Source: Micractinium sp. NFX-FRZ
Taxonomy: Eukaryota; Chlorophyta; Trebouxiophyceae; Chlorellales; Chlorellaceae
Length of the DNA stretch: 64,000 bases
NCBI GenBank assembly: GCA_029339195.1
Contig: JAPTJF010000255.1
Coordinates: forward strand, 24,068-88,067
Reading direction: 5' to 3'
A program made the translations under genes and the position numbers. The notes beneath the pieces were generated by a model. That model searched no databases, had not been told where the DNA came from, and saw only the letters and a list, made by a program, of their open reading frames with translations. Shown here piece after piece: positions 1-11,070 of the stretch (position 1 is its first letter; every line of letters begins with the position of its first letter).

Positions 1-407
1 CTGCAGCAAGGAGCGGGGGCGGCGGCAGCAACGGCGGCGGTTGCAGCTGGCACCCACAGCGAAGGGACGCAAGCAGCGGCGCTCTGGCAGCACAAAGCGG
101 TCATGTCTGGCAGCCGCGACGCGGGGCGGGTGGGCTGCACACTGACGCTGTCGCCTCACCTTTGCGAGCGGATGGTTTCGATGCTGTCGCTGCAGCTTCC
201 CACCGGTGTCACCACTAGCTATCGTAATGCAAATTCCACTTCCAGTAAAGCAAGGCTTGCGGACGCGAGCTAAAAGCTGTAGCGCTGCTGCGTGCTGGGC
301 ATCGCATTGGCCGCTCACTCTCGTCAGGCATCAACCATTTGGGCTGGTAGTTGGCAATCACGATCCTTTGTGGCAGCGGTGTGGTGACACGGAGGCCGGC
401 AACACCA
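1..407. other. Upstream region of GLDH
   Basis: No gene is firmly supported here. The first 100 bases are rich in CAG/CGG triplets. A minus-strand ATG at 104-102 opens an Ala/Cys-rich frame that runs off the left edge; it could be the transit-peptide end of a divergent gene, but nothing recognisable follows. The GLDH promoter should lie in this interval. Confidence 0.4.
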
Positions 408-1939
408 ATGCTGCGCAGGGCAGCCAGGGCTCTAGCTCAGCGGGCAGGCGGGACACGGAGTTGGGCGCAGGGCAATGCTGGTGGGTTCAAGCGCAGCTTG
501 TTCAGTGGCGCATTTAACAGAGGGCCTCTGCTGCCGCTGCCGCTGCCGCCACCAGCGCTGCCGCCGCTGCCACTGCTGCTGCCGTTGCTGTTGCCATTGC
601 CTGTGTGCTTCATACCCGTGCCTTCCCTCTTCCCTTTCTCGTCGCAGCATCTGAGGCAGCCAGCTGTGGGCAACAGCGTGGCGCCGCTGCTGCTGCGGGC
701 AAGAAGGGCGGGGGCAGTGCCGCTGCCGTCGCTGGCCGCGGCGGACCCGGCGGACCGCGCCCGTCTGGCCAGCGCGTTGCGGCGCCGCAGTTTGAGGCGC
801 CAGCGCTGACGCCTGCTGAGCTGGCGGCTCGGGAGCGCAACAACTACATCATGGCGGGCACCATGCTGGCACTCTCTGGGTATGGCTATTACGTGGTCAC
901 CACAAACCGGGGTGCTGGTGGCGCCAAGCCGCCCACTAGTGAGCACCTGGTCAACTGGAGCGGCACCCACGAGTGCCAGGTGGCACGCTTCTTCCAGCCT
1001 GAGAGCTTGGAGGAGCTGGAGGCGGTGGTGCAGGCGGCGCATAAGACAGGTGGGTGCTGGGTGCTGAGAGCCTGGGACGGGAGGATTGTGTGCGGTGTGG
1101 GAGAGAGACAGGCGGCTACTTGGCGCTGGCAGCCGCAGATTGCACAGTGTTTGGATGTGTGAGGAGGGTACGTGCTGCTGCCACCGGGAGCGCTGGTGTT
1201 TGTACAGGAGGTGTTTGAACTGGGCTGCAGAGCCTGAGCATGGTAGACCTGAATGCCGCTTTGTTCCCGGCACTCAGCAAAACCACTGTCAGCTTGGTGT
1301 TCACATACCCAGCCGCCTCCTCGACCGCCGTCCGCCCACATGCCCGCCCTGGCTGGCCGCACCCTCCGTGCCCTGCAGGCCGCAAGCTGCGCTGTGTGGG
1401 ATCGGGCCTGTCCCCCAATGGATTGGCATTCAACCAGGAGGGCATGGTCAGCCTGACTCTGATGGACAACATCCTGAGTGTGGACCCCGAGCGGCAGCTG
1501 GTGGGTGGGGGGCAGGCTAATGGCATGGACTGGATGGGGGGGTGTATGGGAGTGGGGGATGGTCGAGCTGAATTTGACATGGGTTTGGATGCTGAGCCTG
1601 GCTCCCGGGCGGTAGGCTGTGTGATGGGTGCGGTGCAAGGCATGGCGGGTTGGTGGCATGTAGTGACCGAGCACGGGCCTGGCGCCTGTAACCTTGCTTG
1701 CTGCTTCCTGCCGGCAGCCTTCGCCACAGAGTGTGTCACCCCCCACCAGCGCCCGTCTGCCACCTCTGCCCGCCGTGCCCACCCACCCGTTGCGCTGCAG
1801 GTCACGGTGCAGGCCGGGGCGCGGGTGCAGGCGGTGGCGGATGAGCTGCGCAAGCACGGCCTCACGCTGCAGAACTATGCGTCCATCCGGGAGCAGACAA
1901 TTGGCGGGTTCACTCAGGTGTGGGCGGTGGGCTGGCTGG

Positions 1940-1970
<31 letters not shown>

Positions 1971-4900
1971 CAGATCAGCAGATGCTGACCTGTCAACCCA
2001 GCGCTGCTGCTGGTGTGTAATCCGCCCACACGCAGCGCGCCATCTCACTGTATGCCGTCTGCCCCCATCTGTGCCCCCCCGCCTCCCTCCCTGCCGCCCG
2101 CCCGCCCCGCCAGGTCAGCGCACACGGCACCGGGGCAGCCATCCCCCCGGTGGATGAGCAGGTGGTGGGCCTGAAGCTGGTCACCCCCGCCCTGGGCACC
2201 ATTGAGCTCAGCAAGGTGAGGGCAATGAGGGCTCAGAGCGGGGGAAGGGGAGGGGGCCCCATTGCGCAGCCTGGGGCAAGGCAGGGACCCCCCTGCTCTT
2301 TGCTTGGTAGGAGAGCCATGCGTTGCCTGCCCGGCGTCGCCTTGTGTCCCAAAGCCCTCGCCTCGGGATTCCCTCGCCTCGCTCCCACCTGTCGTGCCCC
2401 CTGTCATTGTCCCAAACCCCTTCCCCTACAGTTCCCTCACCCTCGTTCCCACCTGCCCTGTGCCCACCTGCAGACCCAGGACCCAGAGCTGTTTGACCTG
2501 GCCAGGGTGGGGCTGGGCCTGCTGGGGGTGGTGGCAGAAGTGACGCTGCAGGTAGGGAGGGACATGCGGGGGGCTTCAAAGGGCGTGTTAACTTGCTCTT
2601 GTCTAGAAAGGGTGGGCTGTCACTGGAACCCTGCCACTAATGCCCTCTCCTGCTCTGCCCTGCCCTGCCCTCACCTGCCTTTGTGCGCTTTGCGTCCGCC
2701 CTCCTCCCCCCTCTTTTGGCTGCCCCACAAGCTGGTGCACCTCCCGCCCTGCTCTGCGCAGCCCTCACTGTCTCCTGCCCCGTGCACCCCCTCGACCCCC
2801 ACCCCCACGCCTTGCCAACCCCACTCCACCCCACGCAGTGCGTGCCCGCCCACCGCCTGGTGGAGCGCACCCAGGTGTCTAACCTGCGGGAGGTGCGGCG
2901 GAAGCACGTGCAGCGGCTCAGGGAGAACAAGCACCTGCGGTACATGTGGATCCCTCACACAGACACCGTGGTGGTGGTGACGTGTAATGAGGTGGCGCAG
3001 GTGAGCATTTATAGGGCTGGCGGGACAGTGGGTGGGTGGGTGCGTGGTGTTTGAAGCGGCAGCGCAGATGTGTGGTGCGCAGCAGGTGGTGACGTCAGCC
3101 TGCACTGCCCGTCCCGCACAGCTGCTCTGCCTGCCAGCCTCACAGCCTGCAGTGCCCCGCTGCCGTCTGCCCTGCCTGCTGCCCACCCACAGGGCCAGGA
3201 GCCCGCGGTGCCCGCCTCCAAGTACAGCGAGGCCCAGCGGCTGGACCCCCTGCTGCGCCTGCTGTCCACCCGCTCCGGCCTGCCGGCAGGTCAGCTGCCA
3301 CGGCCGTATGTTACAGGGCTATCTGCTATGCAGTGCCGGCTTCATCTGCTGCTTCACTCGTTTGCTGATTTGCTCACACACCAACCCGCCTGCTCGTCCA
3401 TGCATGCATGGCCGCCCGCTGAGTAGAAAACTTGCTGCTTTGAATCCCTTCCCCTGCTCTGCAGCTGAGCTGGCAGCGCTGTCGGCCACGCAGTGTCGGG
3501 ACCACCTGCTGGCACTGGAGCCCCTCGACCCTTCCTGGGTGAAGCAAGTGAACGCGGCAGAGGCAGAGTACTGGAAGCGCTGGTGAGGCGGGAAAGCAGA
3601 GAGCGATTGTGGGGGAGCGGTGATGGGGGAAGCGTGAGGCAGGTGGATGCGGCAGATGTGGAGTGTTTGCAAGTGCTGGTGCAGTGGGGTGGGGTGGCGG
3701 GCAGGCGGTTGGGCAGGCGGGGGAAGCCGGCGGGTGGATGGGAGGGCAGCAGGCATTTCATGCTGCGAGCTGCTTGCTGAAGTGTCACTGTGGCATCGCC
3801 ACTGTGCCCTGACTGCTGTGCCCGCACTCAAACCACCACCACCGCTCTGTGTGCCGCCTCTGCCTGCCCGGCCGCAGCGAGGGCATGCGTGTGGGGTGGA
3901 GCGACGAGCTGCTGGGCTTTGACTGCGGAGGGCAGCAGTGGGTGCTGGAGACAGCATTCCCCGCGGGCACGCTGGCGCAGCCCGATGGCAGGTGGGTGGG
4001 TGTTGGGTGGGCGGGCAGGCGGGTGGGGTGACTGTGCCTGCTGCAAGCCGCACTGCCCAGCCACACTGCTGCCTGTGTTCCGTTGCCGGGCCGTAGGATC
4101 GCCCTCCCTGGTTTTGTTCTGTTCACATGTCCTTGCCATTTGTCCTTCTCCGTCAAAGCTCGCTCCCCCAGGGACCTGGGGTGCATGGAACACCCACCGC
4201 ACCTATCGGCCCGCCCTTCATTCCCCCATTTATCTGTACGCATGCATCTCCCTCATCCCTCATCCCTTGCGGCCATCCTCCCCACACAAGCCTGCCGCCT
4301 CTCCAGGGGCCCTGCTGAATCCGGCAATCACTACAAGCCTATTTCTCATCCACTGTAATTCTGCCACCCGACCTAAGCACAGAGACCTGGGCTACACTGA
4401 GGAGGACCCTGCTGAAGCTGGTGGCCTGCGCCACCACACTCTCCTGTCCTACCTTCCATCCTCAATGTCCCACTCATGACCTTCAGTGTCCTTTCCTCTA
4501 TCCTGCTGCCTGTCCAGGGACCTGGGCTACATGGAAGACCTGCTGAAGCTGGTGGCCACCCGCCACGTGGCAGCCCCCGCGCCCATCGAGCAGCGCTGGA
4601 CGGCGGGCAGCAGCGCGGGCATGAGCCCCGCAGCGGGGCCGCCGGGCAGCCTGCACAGCTGGGTGGGCATCATCATGTACCTGCCGGAGGACGCGGCGCA
4701 GCGCGAGGCGGTCACAGCAAGGTGGGTGCTTGTGCGGATCAAAGCACAGGGATGGATGTGTGTGTAGGCATCTTTATGTGTGGAAAGCAACGTGAGGCGA
4801 TCCCCAAAGTGTGGGGCGGGAAGGAAGTGTTGGGGCGGGGCCTGGTGCGGCGGGGCCAGAGAGTGCAGAAGGTGGTGAGACGTGGAGCAGGCAGGGATGG

Positions 4901-5477
4901 ACACCGGCATCTGCCGCCGCACCTCCTGCCCCCTTGCCGCCTCACCCCTCTCTTCAGCGCTCCCCTGGTGCCCCGCCCACCCTTCCGCTGCACTCCCTTT
5001 GCCTCCACGTTTGGCCTCCCTGTACCGCAGCTTCCGGCAGTACGCCTCGCTTGTGGAGCGTGAGGTGATGGCCAAGTACGGGGCGACGGAGCACTGGGCC
5101 AAAATCGAGGTGAGGCGCACAACTGAGCTATCGTTGGATCGTGGCGGGGAGCGCCGTGGGGGCGGTTTGTAGCGGGCGGGCCAGTTGTCCTGAGATTTTG
5201 ACGTCCCTTGCTAGCTCGCCTGCCTGTGCCTGAATTCTGCCAGCCCCCGCTCGCTCTTTCCATGCTCACATCTTCAAAATTGGGTCCACTCCTGCAGGTG
5301 CCCAGTGACCCCGCTGAGCTGGCGGCGGTGCAGGCACGCCTGGCGGCTCGCTACCCGCTGGCAGCCTTCAACGCCGCCCGCCGCCGCCTGGACCCGCACA
5401 ACATCCTGGGCAGCCCCATGATGGATGCACTGCTGCCACGCGCTGTGCCTGCTGCCGCCGCAGCGGCCACGGCGTGA
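408..5477 (+). CDS. GLDH: L-galactono-1,4-lactone dehydrogenase, mitochondrial (13 exons)
   Basis: Oxidises L-galactono-1,4-lactone to ascorbate, passing electrons to cytochrome c at the mitochondrial inner membrane; last step of the plant ascorbate pathway. Exons: 408-480, 648-1049, 1379-1500, 1801-1917, 2114-2215, 2474-2551, 2839-3000, 3193-3289, 3465-3582, 3878-3991, 4518-4721, 5031-5109, 5298-5477; all phases agree, giving 615 aa, about the length of the plant enzymes. The N-terminus (MLRRAARALAQRAGG) is Arg/Ala-rich like a mitochondrial presequence, followed by a hydrophobic segment near residue 95. Family signatures in order: NWSGTHE, VGSGLSPNG, TVQAG, LTLQNYASIREQ, GTGAAIPPVDEQ, FDLARVGLGLLGVVAEVTLQ, then C-terminal GWSDELLGFDCGGQQW, PAPIEQRWTA, WVGIIMYLP and LDPHNILG. 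The start is the only upstream ATG giving both a presequence and the right phase. The intron before exon 11 carries decayed copies of that exon's start. Confidence 0.95.
4383..4428 (+). repeat. Intronic copy of the start of GLDH exon 11
   Basis: GACCTGGGCTACA followed by an aligned CTGCTGAAGCTGGTGGCC block repeats the first ~40 bases of the true exon (4518-4560) with small insertions and substitutions. A second, shorter copy (GGACCTGGGGTGCATGGA) lies near 4168-4186. Neither is needed for the protein. They look like remnants of tandem duplication of the intron-exon junction. Confidence 0.8.
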
Positions 5478-5618
5478 GGCGCATGCGGCCCGGCATGATG
5501 CGCGGCGCACGCAGCGCAGCGGGCAATGCCGCCGAGGGCAGCGGTGGTTGGTGCCGTGCGCAGGGCCGGCGAGAGTGTTCTTTTGTTGTATTCTTTCTGT
5601 ATTTTCCATGTTGCCAAG

Positions 5619-6597
5619 ATGTCCGCCCTGGACTTTGCACGCACGTGTATGCTCTCCTCCCTGCTGTCGGCGGCGCTGACGTCAGTTGGCGGCGGAAAGA
5701 AGGCAAACAGGCGGGGTGGCGGCCAGCTTGCTTTATTGCGCGCGCTGGCACTTACCTTCCAAGGCAGCGACATCCCCTTCCTAGATTTGGCACACATTTG
5801 CCTCAAGAAGAAGAAGAACTCTGCAGAGAGAAGGTGAGATGCCCGCCTGCGATCTGCACCCCCGCTGCCTTGCGCTCGCGTGAAGCACGCGTATCGATTG
5901 TCGATCGACATCGTTGTGACGGCCGGGCGGGTCGCCGGGGTTGTCCCGGCGCCACCGCCGCCGGCGCTGCTGCCCCCCGCCCGGCAGGTCCCAGCCTGAC
6001 GTTGTTCCCCTGCCACCTGCAGCTTGGACACCATGCTGCTCGGCGGTCCCCTCGGCCTGATCTTCGGGCCTGCCCTGTACATGTTCTTTGCGGCCATCTC
6101 GCTTAGCCAGTTCAAGGTGCGCAGGCAGGTGGCTGCGAGGGAGGGGCTGTGACGGCGCTAAGCACCAGGAGAGAAGCGGTGCCCACAGTCCATGCATTTG
6201 CCAGCTGTCGCTGCACTTGGGCGCCGCGTGCTGCTGAGATGCTGGGAAGGCTGCGAGCCCGGGCGCTGACCAGCCCAGCGGCCTTTGTATACCCGCCTGT
6301 CGCCCACGCACTCCATCCCGGTTCTCCAGGCCCCAGCAGGCCCCAGCACCCCACGTTACCTCTTGCCCATGAAGTCTCACTCCTCTGCAGATCATCTACA
6401 ACTTCCTGGCGCGCTTCGTGTACCAGAAGCACGGCAACGTGGTGTGGGAGACGATCCAGCCGGCGCTGCGCCAGCAGATGGCCTTCTTTGAGTCCATCTT
6501 TGGCCAGCCCGCCACCTTCACCCCCTCGGTCACCCACGTCCTGCTGGTGGCGCTCATGCTGGTGCTCATCGTCAACCTGGGCAACCAGCGCCGCTGA
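5619..6597 (+). CDS. Small two-helix membrane protein, unknown function
   Basis: Three exons (5619-5833, 6023-6116, 6391-6597) join in phase to 171 aa. I do not recognise the family. The second exon encodes a hydrophobic helix (LIFGPALYMFFAAISL). The third encodes a polar linker with YQKHGNVVWETIQPALRQQ and a C-terminal helix (HVLLVALMLVLIVNL) ending in a short basic tail. The start ATG at 5619 has a favourable A at -3 and lies 142 bases after the GLDH stop, so the two genes are closely packed. The first exon's middle (Lys-rich stretch before 5833) is less convincing, and a further intron inside it is possible. An upstream in-frame ATG at 5526 would nearly abut GLDH and was not chosen. Confidence 0.55.
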
Positions 6598-7532
6598 GGG
6601 CGGGAAGAGAGTGGAGGTGTAAGAAGCTGCTGCTGGATTGGGAGACGCCGCTGAGGGCGGGAGGCAAGTCGGGGTGCCAGGAAGGGTTGGAGAGCCCCAA
6701 GCATCAGTTTGAATGAGAGAAGCAGTGTTCGAGTCGACACCCGTTCCCAGGGGCAGGCGGTGCAAGCGCCGAGGCCAGCTTGTGTCTGTTCCCGTTTGGT
6801 AGCGCCAGTTCAGTGTGCCTTGCCGCTGTGCCCGAGCCGCCCCACCTTGCTTTGCCCGCTGTGTACAGCCACCACCTCTCCCCACACCTCCCACCCTTGC
6901 CCCTACCGTCAAATCTCTGCTATCTGTGGGCTGCTTGTGTGCTGAGTGGTAAGCAAACAACAACAATTTCAACAAGAGGCCCGGAAGGGGGCGTGGCAAG
7001 GCAAGGGGACAAGGGGAAGCCGCCCCAGCTGGCAGCACAGCGCAGCGGGCAGGCTTGCAAGGCATTTGTAATGAAAGGCAGCGTCTCGTGTCGACTCAAC
7101 TCGGCTCACAGCGGCGGGAAAGGAGGCAGCACGGCAGTGGGGCAAACAGGGGGCCGGCTGGGTGGATCAATCAATCAATCAAACAAGCGAGGGAGGATGG
7201 GGGCGCAGGCGCAAAACTCAGGGGGCCGGCTCTGCGGCTGTTCAGGGTGCCTGGGTGGATGGGTGGTGATACAAAGAGGTGCGTGGGGCGCGGCGCAACC
7301 ACGCGTGGCAAGCAGGCGCATGCTGTGGTGTGCATGCTGTGGTGTGCATGCTGTGGTGCGCATGCTGACTCGAGTTTGTGCCCAGCGCTGGGGACAGGAC
7401 ACGTGCAGAGGATGGCAAGGTGCGCAGGCGTGCAGAGCACTCTTTTCCATCTGGCGGGCGCAGAGGGCAGCGCTCTGCACTGTGCAGGCCTCGTGTGTGT
7501 GCCAGGTGAGGTGGCGCCAGCTCGACGCCCGC
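6598..7532. other. Convergent intergenic region with 3' UTRs
   Basis: Lies between the stop codons of the small membrane protein (plus) and the chalcone-isomerase-like gene (minus). A TGTAA motif at 7067-7071, the usual chlorophyte polyadenylation signal, may serve the plus-strand gene. The bases around the plus-strand stop (GCCGCTGAGGGCGGGA) recur at about 6648-6665. No coding feature was recognised. Confidence 0.4.
7319..7366. repeat. Short tandem repeat, ~14-base unit
   Basis: Just over three copies of CATGCTGTGGTGTG in the convergent intergenic region. Confidence 0.85.
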
Positions 7533-9955
7533 TCAGCCGAGCACCATGCCTGCAAGCCCGGCTCCGAAGCTGTCCTTGGCGCCCTGGCTGGCGGGGTTGG
7601 CGCCGAGGTAGATGTCCAGCAGGGAGCGTGCCAGGTGGCAGTTGACGATGGTGCCCACCTGGCGCCAGGCAGGCGGTGGGTGTGGAGGAGCGGGGCAGGG
7701 AGAGGGTTAAGCGGGGGGGGGAACGAGGGCGGAGGGACGTACGAGGCAGGATGTGCTGGCGATTTGGGGGTTGGGGCAGCAGTGAGCGTCAGGCACGGGG
7801 CGGGCAGCGGAGGCTGCACAGCGGCACACCTCATGCCTGGCCTCCCAACCAAGCCGACTCTCCTGCATAGGGACGCCAGCACAGGACGGGGCAGCAGAGC
7901 ACAGCACAGCACAGCACAGCCTCCCACACCGGCCCATGCTGCCCGCTGTTACCTCCCCCCCCGCCCGGCCCCGCCCCGCTCGCCCGCACCTGCTTTCCGT
8001 TCAGGCTCGTGTCCAGCCTTGCGCCGTTTGTTGTGAAGGTGACCTCCAGGCCCTTTCGGAACGGGGCGGCATCAAACTGCTGCTTGAAAAACTCCAGGGC
8101 ATGCAGCTCCCCCGCCTGCAGCGCATGGATGCGTGTGTGGTTGTGTGTGTGTGTGTGAGAGAGAGAAAGAGAGAGAGAGAGGATTGTGAACTTGTGACCG
8201 AGTGACGTTGCACAGATCCGGCCGGCCTGCAGGCAGGGTGGCAGAGCTGGATGTGCAGCGCCCACTGAGCAGCATGCCCTCCCCCCCTTGCCCCCTCTCC
8301 CGTATGCGTGCCTGCTTCAGAGGCGGCGCCAGCCGCTCCTCCAGCGCTTCCAAAAAGGGGCGCTGCTTGACCTGCAACGAACAAACGACAGGGCAGGGGA
8401 GTGATGAACAGCAGAACATAATCGAGGCAGCGGTCGGGCAGTTGGCACTTGGGACCAGGCCGGCCATCCGTTCAACTCGCTGCCGCCACTGCTTGAAGTG
8501 CTTGACAGACCAGCGGCGGCGGCAGCAGCAGCAGCAGCAGCGGCAGCAGCAGCGGCAGCAGCAGCAGCAGCGGCAGCGGCAGCGGCGGCAGCGGCAGCAG
8601 CAGCAGCGGCGGCAGCAGCAGCAGCGGCGGCAGCGGCAGCAGCAGCAGGTCCAGAGCATGAGGCGCACCATGCCGCTGGTGATCACGATGCGCAGCGTCT
8701 TCTCCACCCCAGTAGCCTTCACCAGCTCTGAAGAGGAGGCAGGTGTGAGGGGGTGAGGACAAGGGGGGGAGGGGTGTGAGAGGCAGGCACATGTGGCTGG
8801 GCGGCAGGCAGGGAGGCGGGGAACGTGGGAAGACGCCGGGCTCGTGCGTCTTTGTTTGCCTTGTGCCTGGTTGCTCACGCACGAATGGCCCCTGCCTGCC
8901 CGTTCCTCCCCGCCTCTGCTGCTGCTGCTGCGGTTCTGCATCCTACAGCCCTGCGCCTGGCCACTCCCTACTACTACCCACCCCACCCTCACTGCCCTGC
9001 ACCGACAACCATCAAACAGCGCCTGTTCTGAGGCCGGGCTCAAATTTTGAAACTTTCACCCCAACCAACATGTGCCCTCACCCAGCCACTCTAAATGTAT
9101 ACTATTCCCCCTGCCTCCACCCACCATCATGCCCGCCTGACGCAACCCCCGCCCCCGCCCATCCCCAAACCACCCACCGTCAAACAGCGCCTGGTCCTTG
9201 GCCAGGCTGGCGGGCTGCGCCCCCTGGAACTTAGGCTGCAGCACCTGCCGGGCAGCTGCCTGGTCCACATACAGGGCGAGCGCGTCTGCAGGGAAGGGCA
9301 GGCGCACAGGGTGGTGAGGCAAGGTCAAGGTCTGGGCAGATGGCGGCAGCCCACAGACAGCAAGCAGGCCCCAATACACTAGCTTGCTAACGCCAGAAAA
9401 GGCGGCGCGGTGGCAGCCCTCATGCCTGCCCAATTCGCTAGTCAATGTGTGCCAAGCAGCCCTGCCCCTGCTCACAAACGTCGAGATTCTTGACCCCGGC
9501 AATGCGCTTGGTGCGTGCCCTGCACAGCGCAGGCGGGCACGGGAGGAAGAGTGAGGCAGCGGTAGCGCCAGAATGGGGCGGCAGCGCTGGGAGTCACAAG
9601 CCTCCACAGGCAGACGGGCACATTGGCAGGGCAGCCCTGGGCGGCTTGATAGTGCAGGGGCACAAGCTCACCCTGTCCCCGCAATGATGGGGCACCCACG
9701 CTCGCCAGCGCAGTGCTCCAGCTGTCCTGCAAACACTGTGCCCGTGCGGCGCTCCTTCACCACCTCCGCCGCCGCTGGCAGCGGTGCCACCGACCCGCTG
9801 TCAAACAGCGCTGCCGATCCTAGGCTGGCAAACAGCGCCCCTCCAAATGGCCGCTGGCTCCCTGCCGCCGACTGAGGAGTTTGTGCCTGATGATCACCGC
9901 CCGCCGCCTGAGGAGGCCGGAGTAGGCTGACGTCTCCTCGAACAACAAACTTCAT
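7533..9955 (-). CDS. Chalcone-isomerase-like (CHI-fold) protein, FAP/CHIL type
   Basis: Seven exons on the minus strand: 9955-9672, 9519-9476, 9285-9178, 8727-8669, 8371-8312, 8115-7990, 7658-7533; all phases agree (268 aa). CHI-fold signatures in order: TGTVFAGQL; RTKRIAGVKNLDVYALALYVD; ELVKATGVEKTLRIVITSGM; PFLEALEERLAPPL; EFFKQQF; VTFTTNGARL; and the C-terminal LDIYLGANPASQGAKDSFGAGL, typical of fatty-acid-binding (FAP) and CHI-like proteins. These bind fatty acids or flavonoid intermediates, often in plastids. True chalcone isomerase activity is not implied, since flavonoid synthesis is doubtful in this lineage. The fifth exon uses a GC donor (CAG then GCACGC). The intron between exons 4 and 5 is 297 bases, contains a long CAG/CGG repeat and is open in frame. 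The first ~60 residues are low complexity and the start ATG at 9955 is a guess. Confidence 0.85.
8136..8181. repeat. GT/GA dinucleotide repeat
   Basis: A GT tract followed by a GA tract inside an intron of the CHI-like gene. Confidence 0.85.
8512..8648. repeat. CAG/CGG triplet repeat in CHI-like intron
   Basis: About 135 bases of almost pure CAG and CGG triplets. On the coding (minus) strand they read CTG/CCG and would encode Cys/Arg if the intron were retained. They also give spurious poly-Gln and poly-Ala frames on the plus strand, so frames across this interval should not be taken as genes. Confidence 0.9.
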
Positions 9956-11070
9956 TGAGCCAGGTACGTTGAGGTATGACACACAGCGACCCAGTGGTTC
10001 AAACTCGAGCTGAACGGTAGCGCGGTTTTGGGGGGGCTGATGTACAGAGCCGCTGCCCGCCTGGCGCGCCAGTGCGCAGGTGCGTGGGACACTTGACTGT
10101 TCAGCTCTGATGGCTGCTTGTCCGGCATGCTCGTGGAATTGCATTGCATACAGATGCTTCATGGTTACTCAAGGTGTGGTGTACAGGTTGTGCAGGAAGA
10201 CCAGCCGCTGCAAGAGCCGCACAGTATCTGGGACCGGCCCCAGAGCTGTATGCGTCACTCCCAGGGTTGATGCAGACGCCTGATTGAGGAAGCCTCATTC
10301 CCTTGACAGCTTACCAAAGCCCTCCAGTGTTGGCATCGAAACTGTGCAGAGATGCATTATAGGCGCGAGAACAAACTGACATGCACAGCGGCGCATGGCG
10401 CAGCTGGCCGCCGCTGTCGCTGCTGCTCGTGGGGAGGCAGGCTGTCCTGATGCTCATGCTGGCTGATGCTGCTGTGCACGACACCTCATCAGGGTAACGC
10501 AGAGGCAGAGACTGCAGCCTCAGCGTTTCAAAGGAACCCCAAGAGAGCCCTGCAGTGAGCTAGTCTGCGCGAGTCTGTGTGGGGTGGACGCCTGGTGTGC
10601 TGCAGAATACAAGCGCCGTACACGTGCAGCGGCAGCATTAGTACAGCCCTCAGTGACATGAAGAAACAAGAGGGACATTGGCAGGAGGATGAAGCAGCCA
10701 GGAGTGGTTGGCGGGCCCCAAAGGATGTGCAAAACCCAAGGAGAAAGGAGGGCAGTTGTGAAAACAAAGTCGTGCAAAAAACAAGAGGGGAGTTGCCATG
10801 AGCAGCACAAGACACAGTGCTTTCAATGCGTCAATGCTGGTGAAACGCAGGCAGCGTTCGTGATACCCACCGCTTCCGGAGTGGGTAGTTAACGATGCAG
10901 AGGTTGGGTACACAGGGCACCCCAGAGCTATGATGGTTGTGGTTGTGCTGTGTTAGAAATACAGTGGCAAGGCGTGGCGTGGCGGAGGAGACGGTGCAGC
11001 CCCGACTGAGCAGCACTGTGCACCCCGCCTTTGGCCCCAGATCAATTACAACACCCTCAAGGCGGGTGCC
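9956..11070. other. Intergenic: CHI-like promoter and ICMT 3' region
   Basis: Separates two minus-strand genes. TTACA at 11046-11050 is TGTAA on the minus strand, 21 bases past the methyltransferase stop. No convincing exon was found; the frames present are short and lack family similarity. Confidence 0.4.

Noticed and set aside
1..104. Possible divergent minus-strand gene starting at 104
   Set aside because: Only 34 Ala/Cys-rich codons are visible before the window edge, with no recognisable motif.
889..1857. 322-codon minus-strand frame
   Set aside because: Covers GLDH exons and introns in antisense; no conserved motif.
408..5477. L-gulonolactone oxidase considered instead of GLDH
   Set aside because: The WSGTHE, SIREQ and EQRWTA blocks and the mitochondrial presequence fit plant galactonolactone dehydrogenase.
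8498..8731. Poly-Ala and poly-Gln frames
   Set aside because: Produced only by the CAG/CGG repeat inside an intron of the minus-strand gene.
7533..9955. Bona fide chalcone isomerase
   Set aside because: The C-terminal YLGANPxSxxAKxSFGxGL pattern is that of FAP/CHI-like proteins; catalytic residues could not be confirmed by eye.
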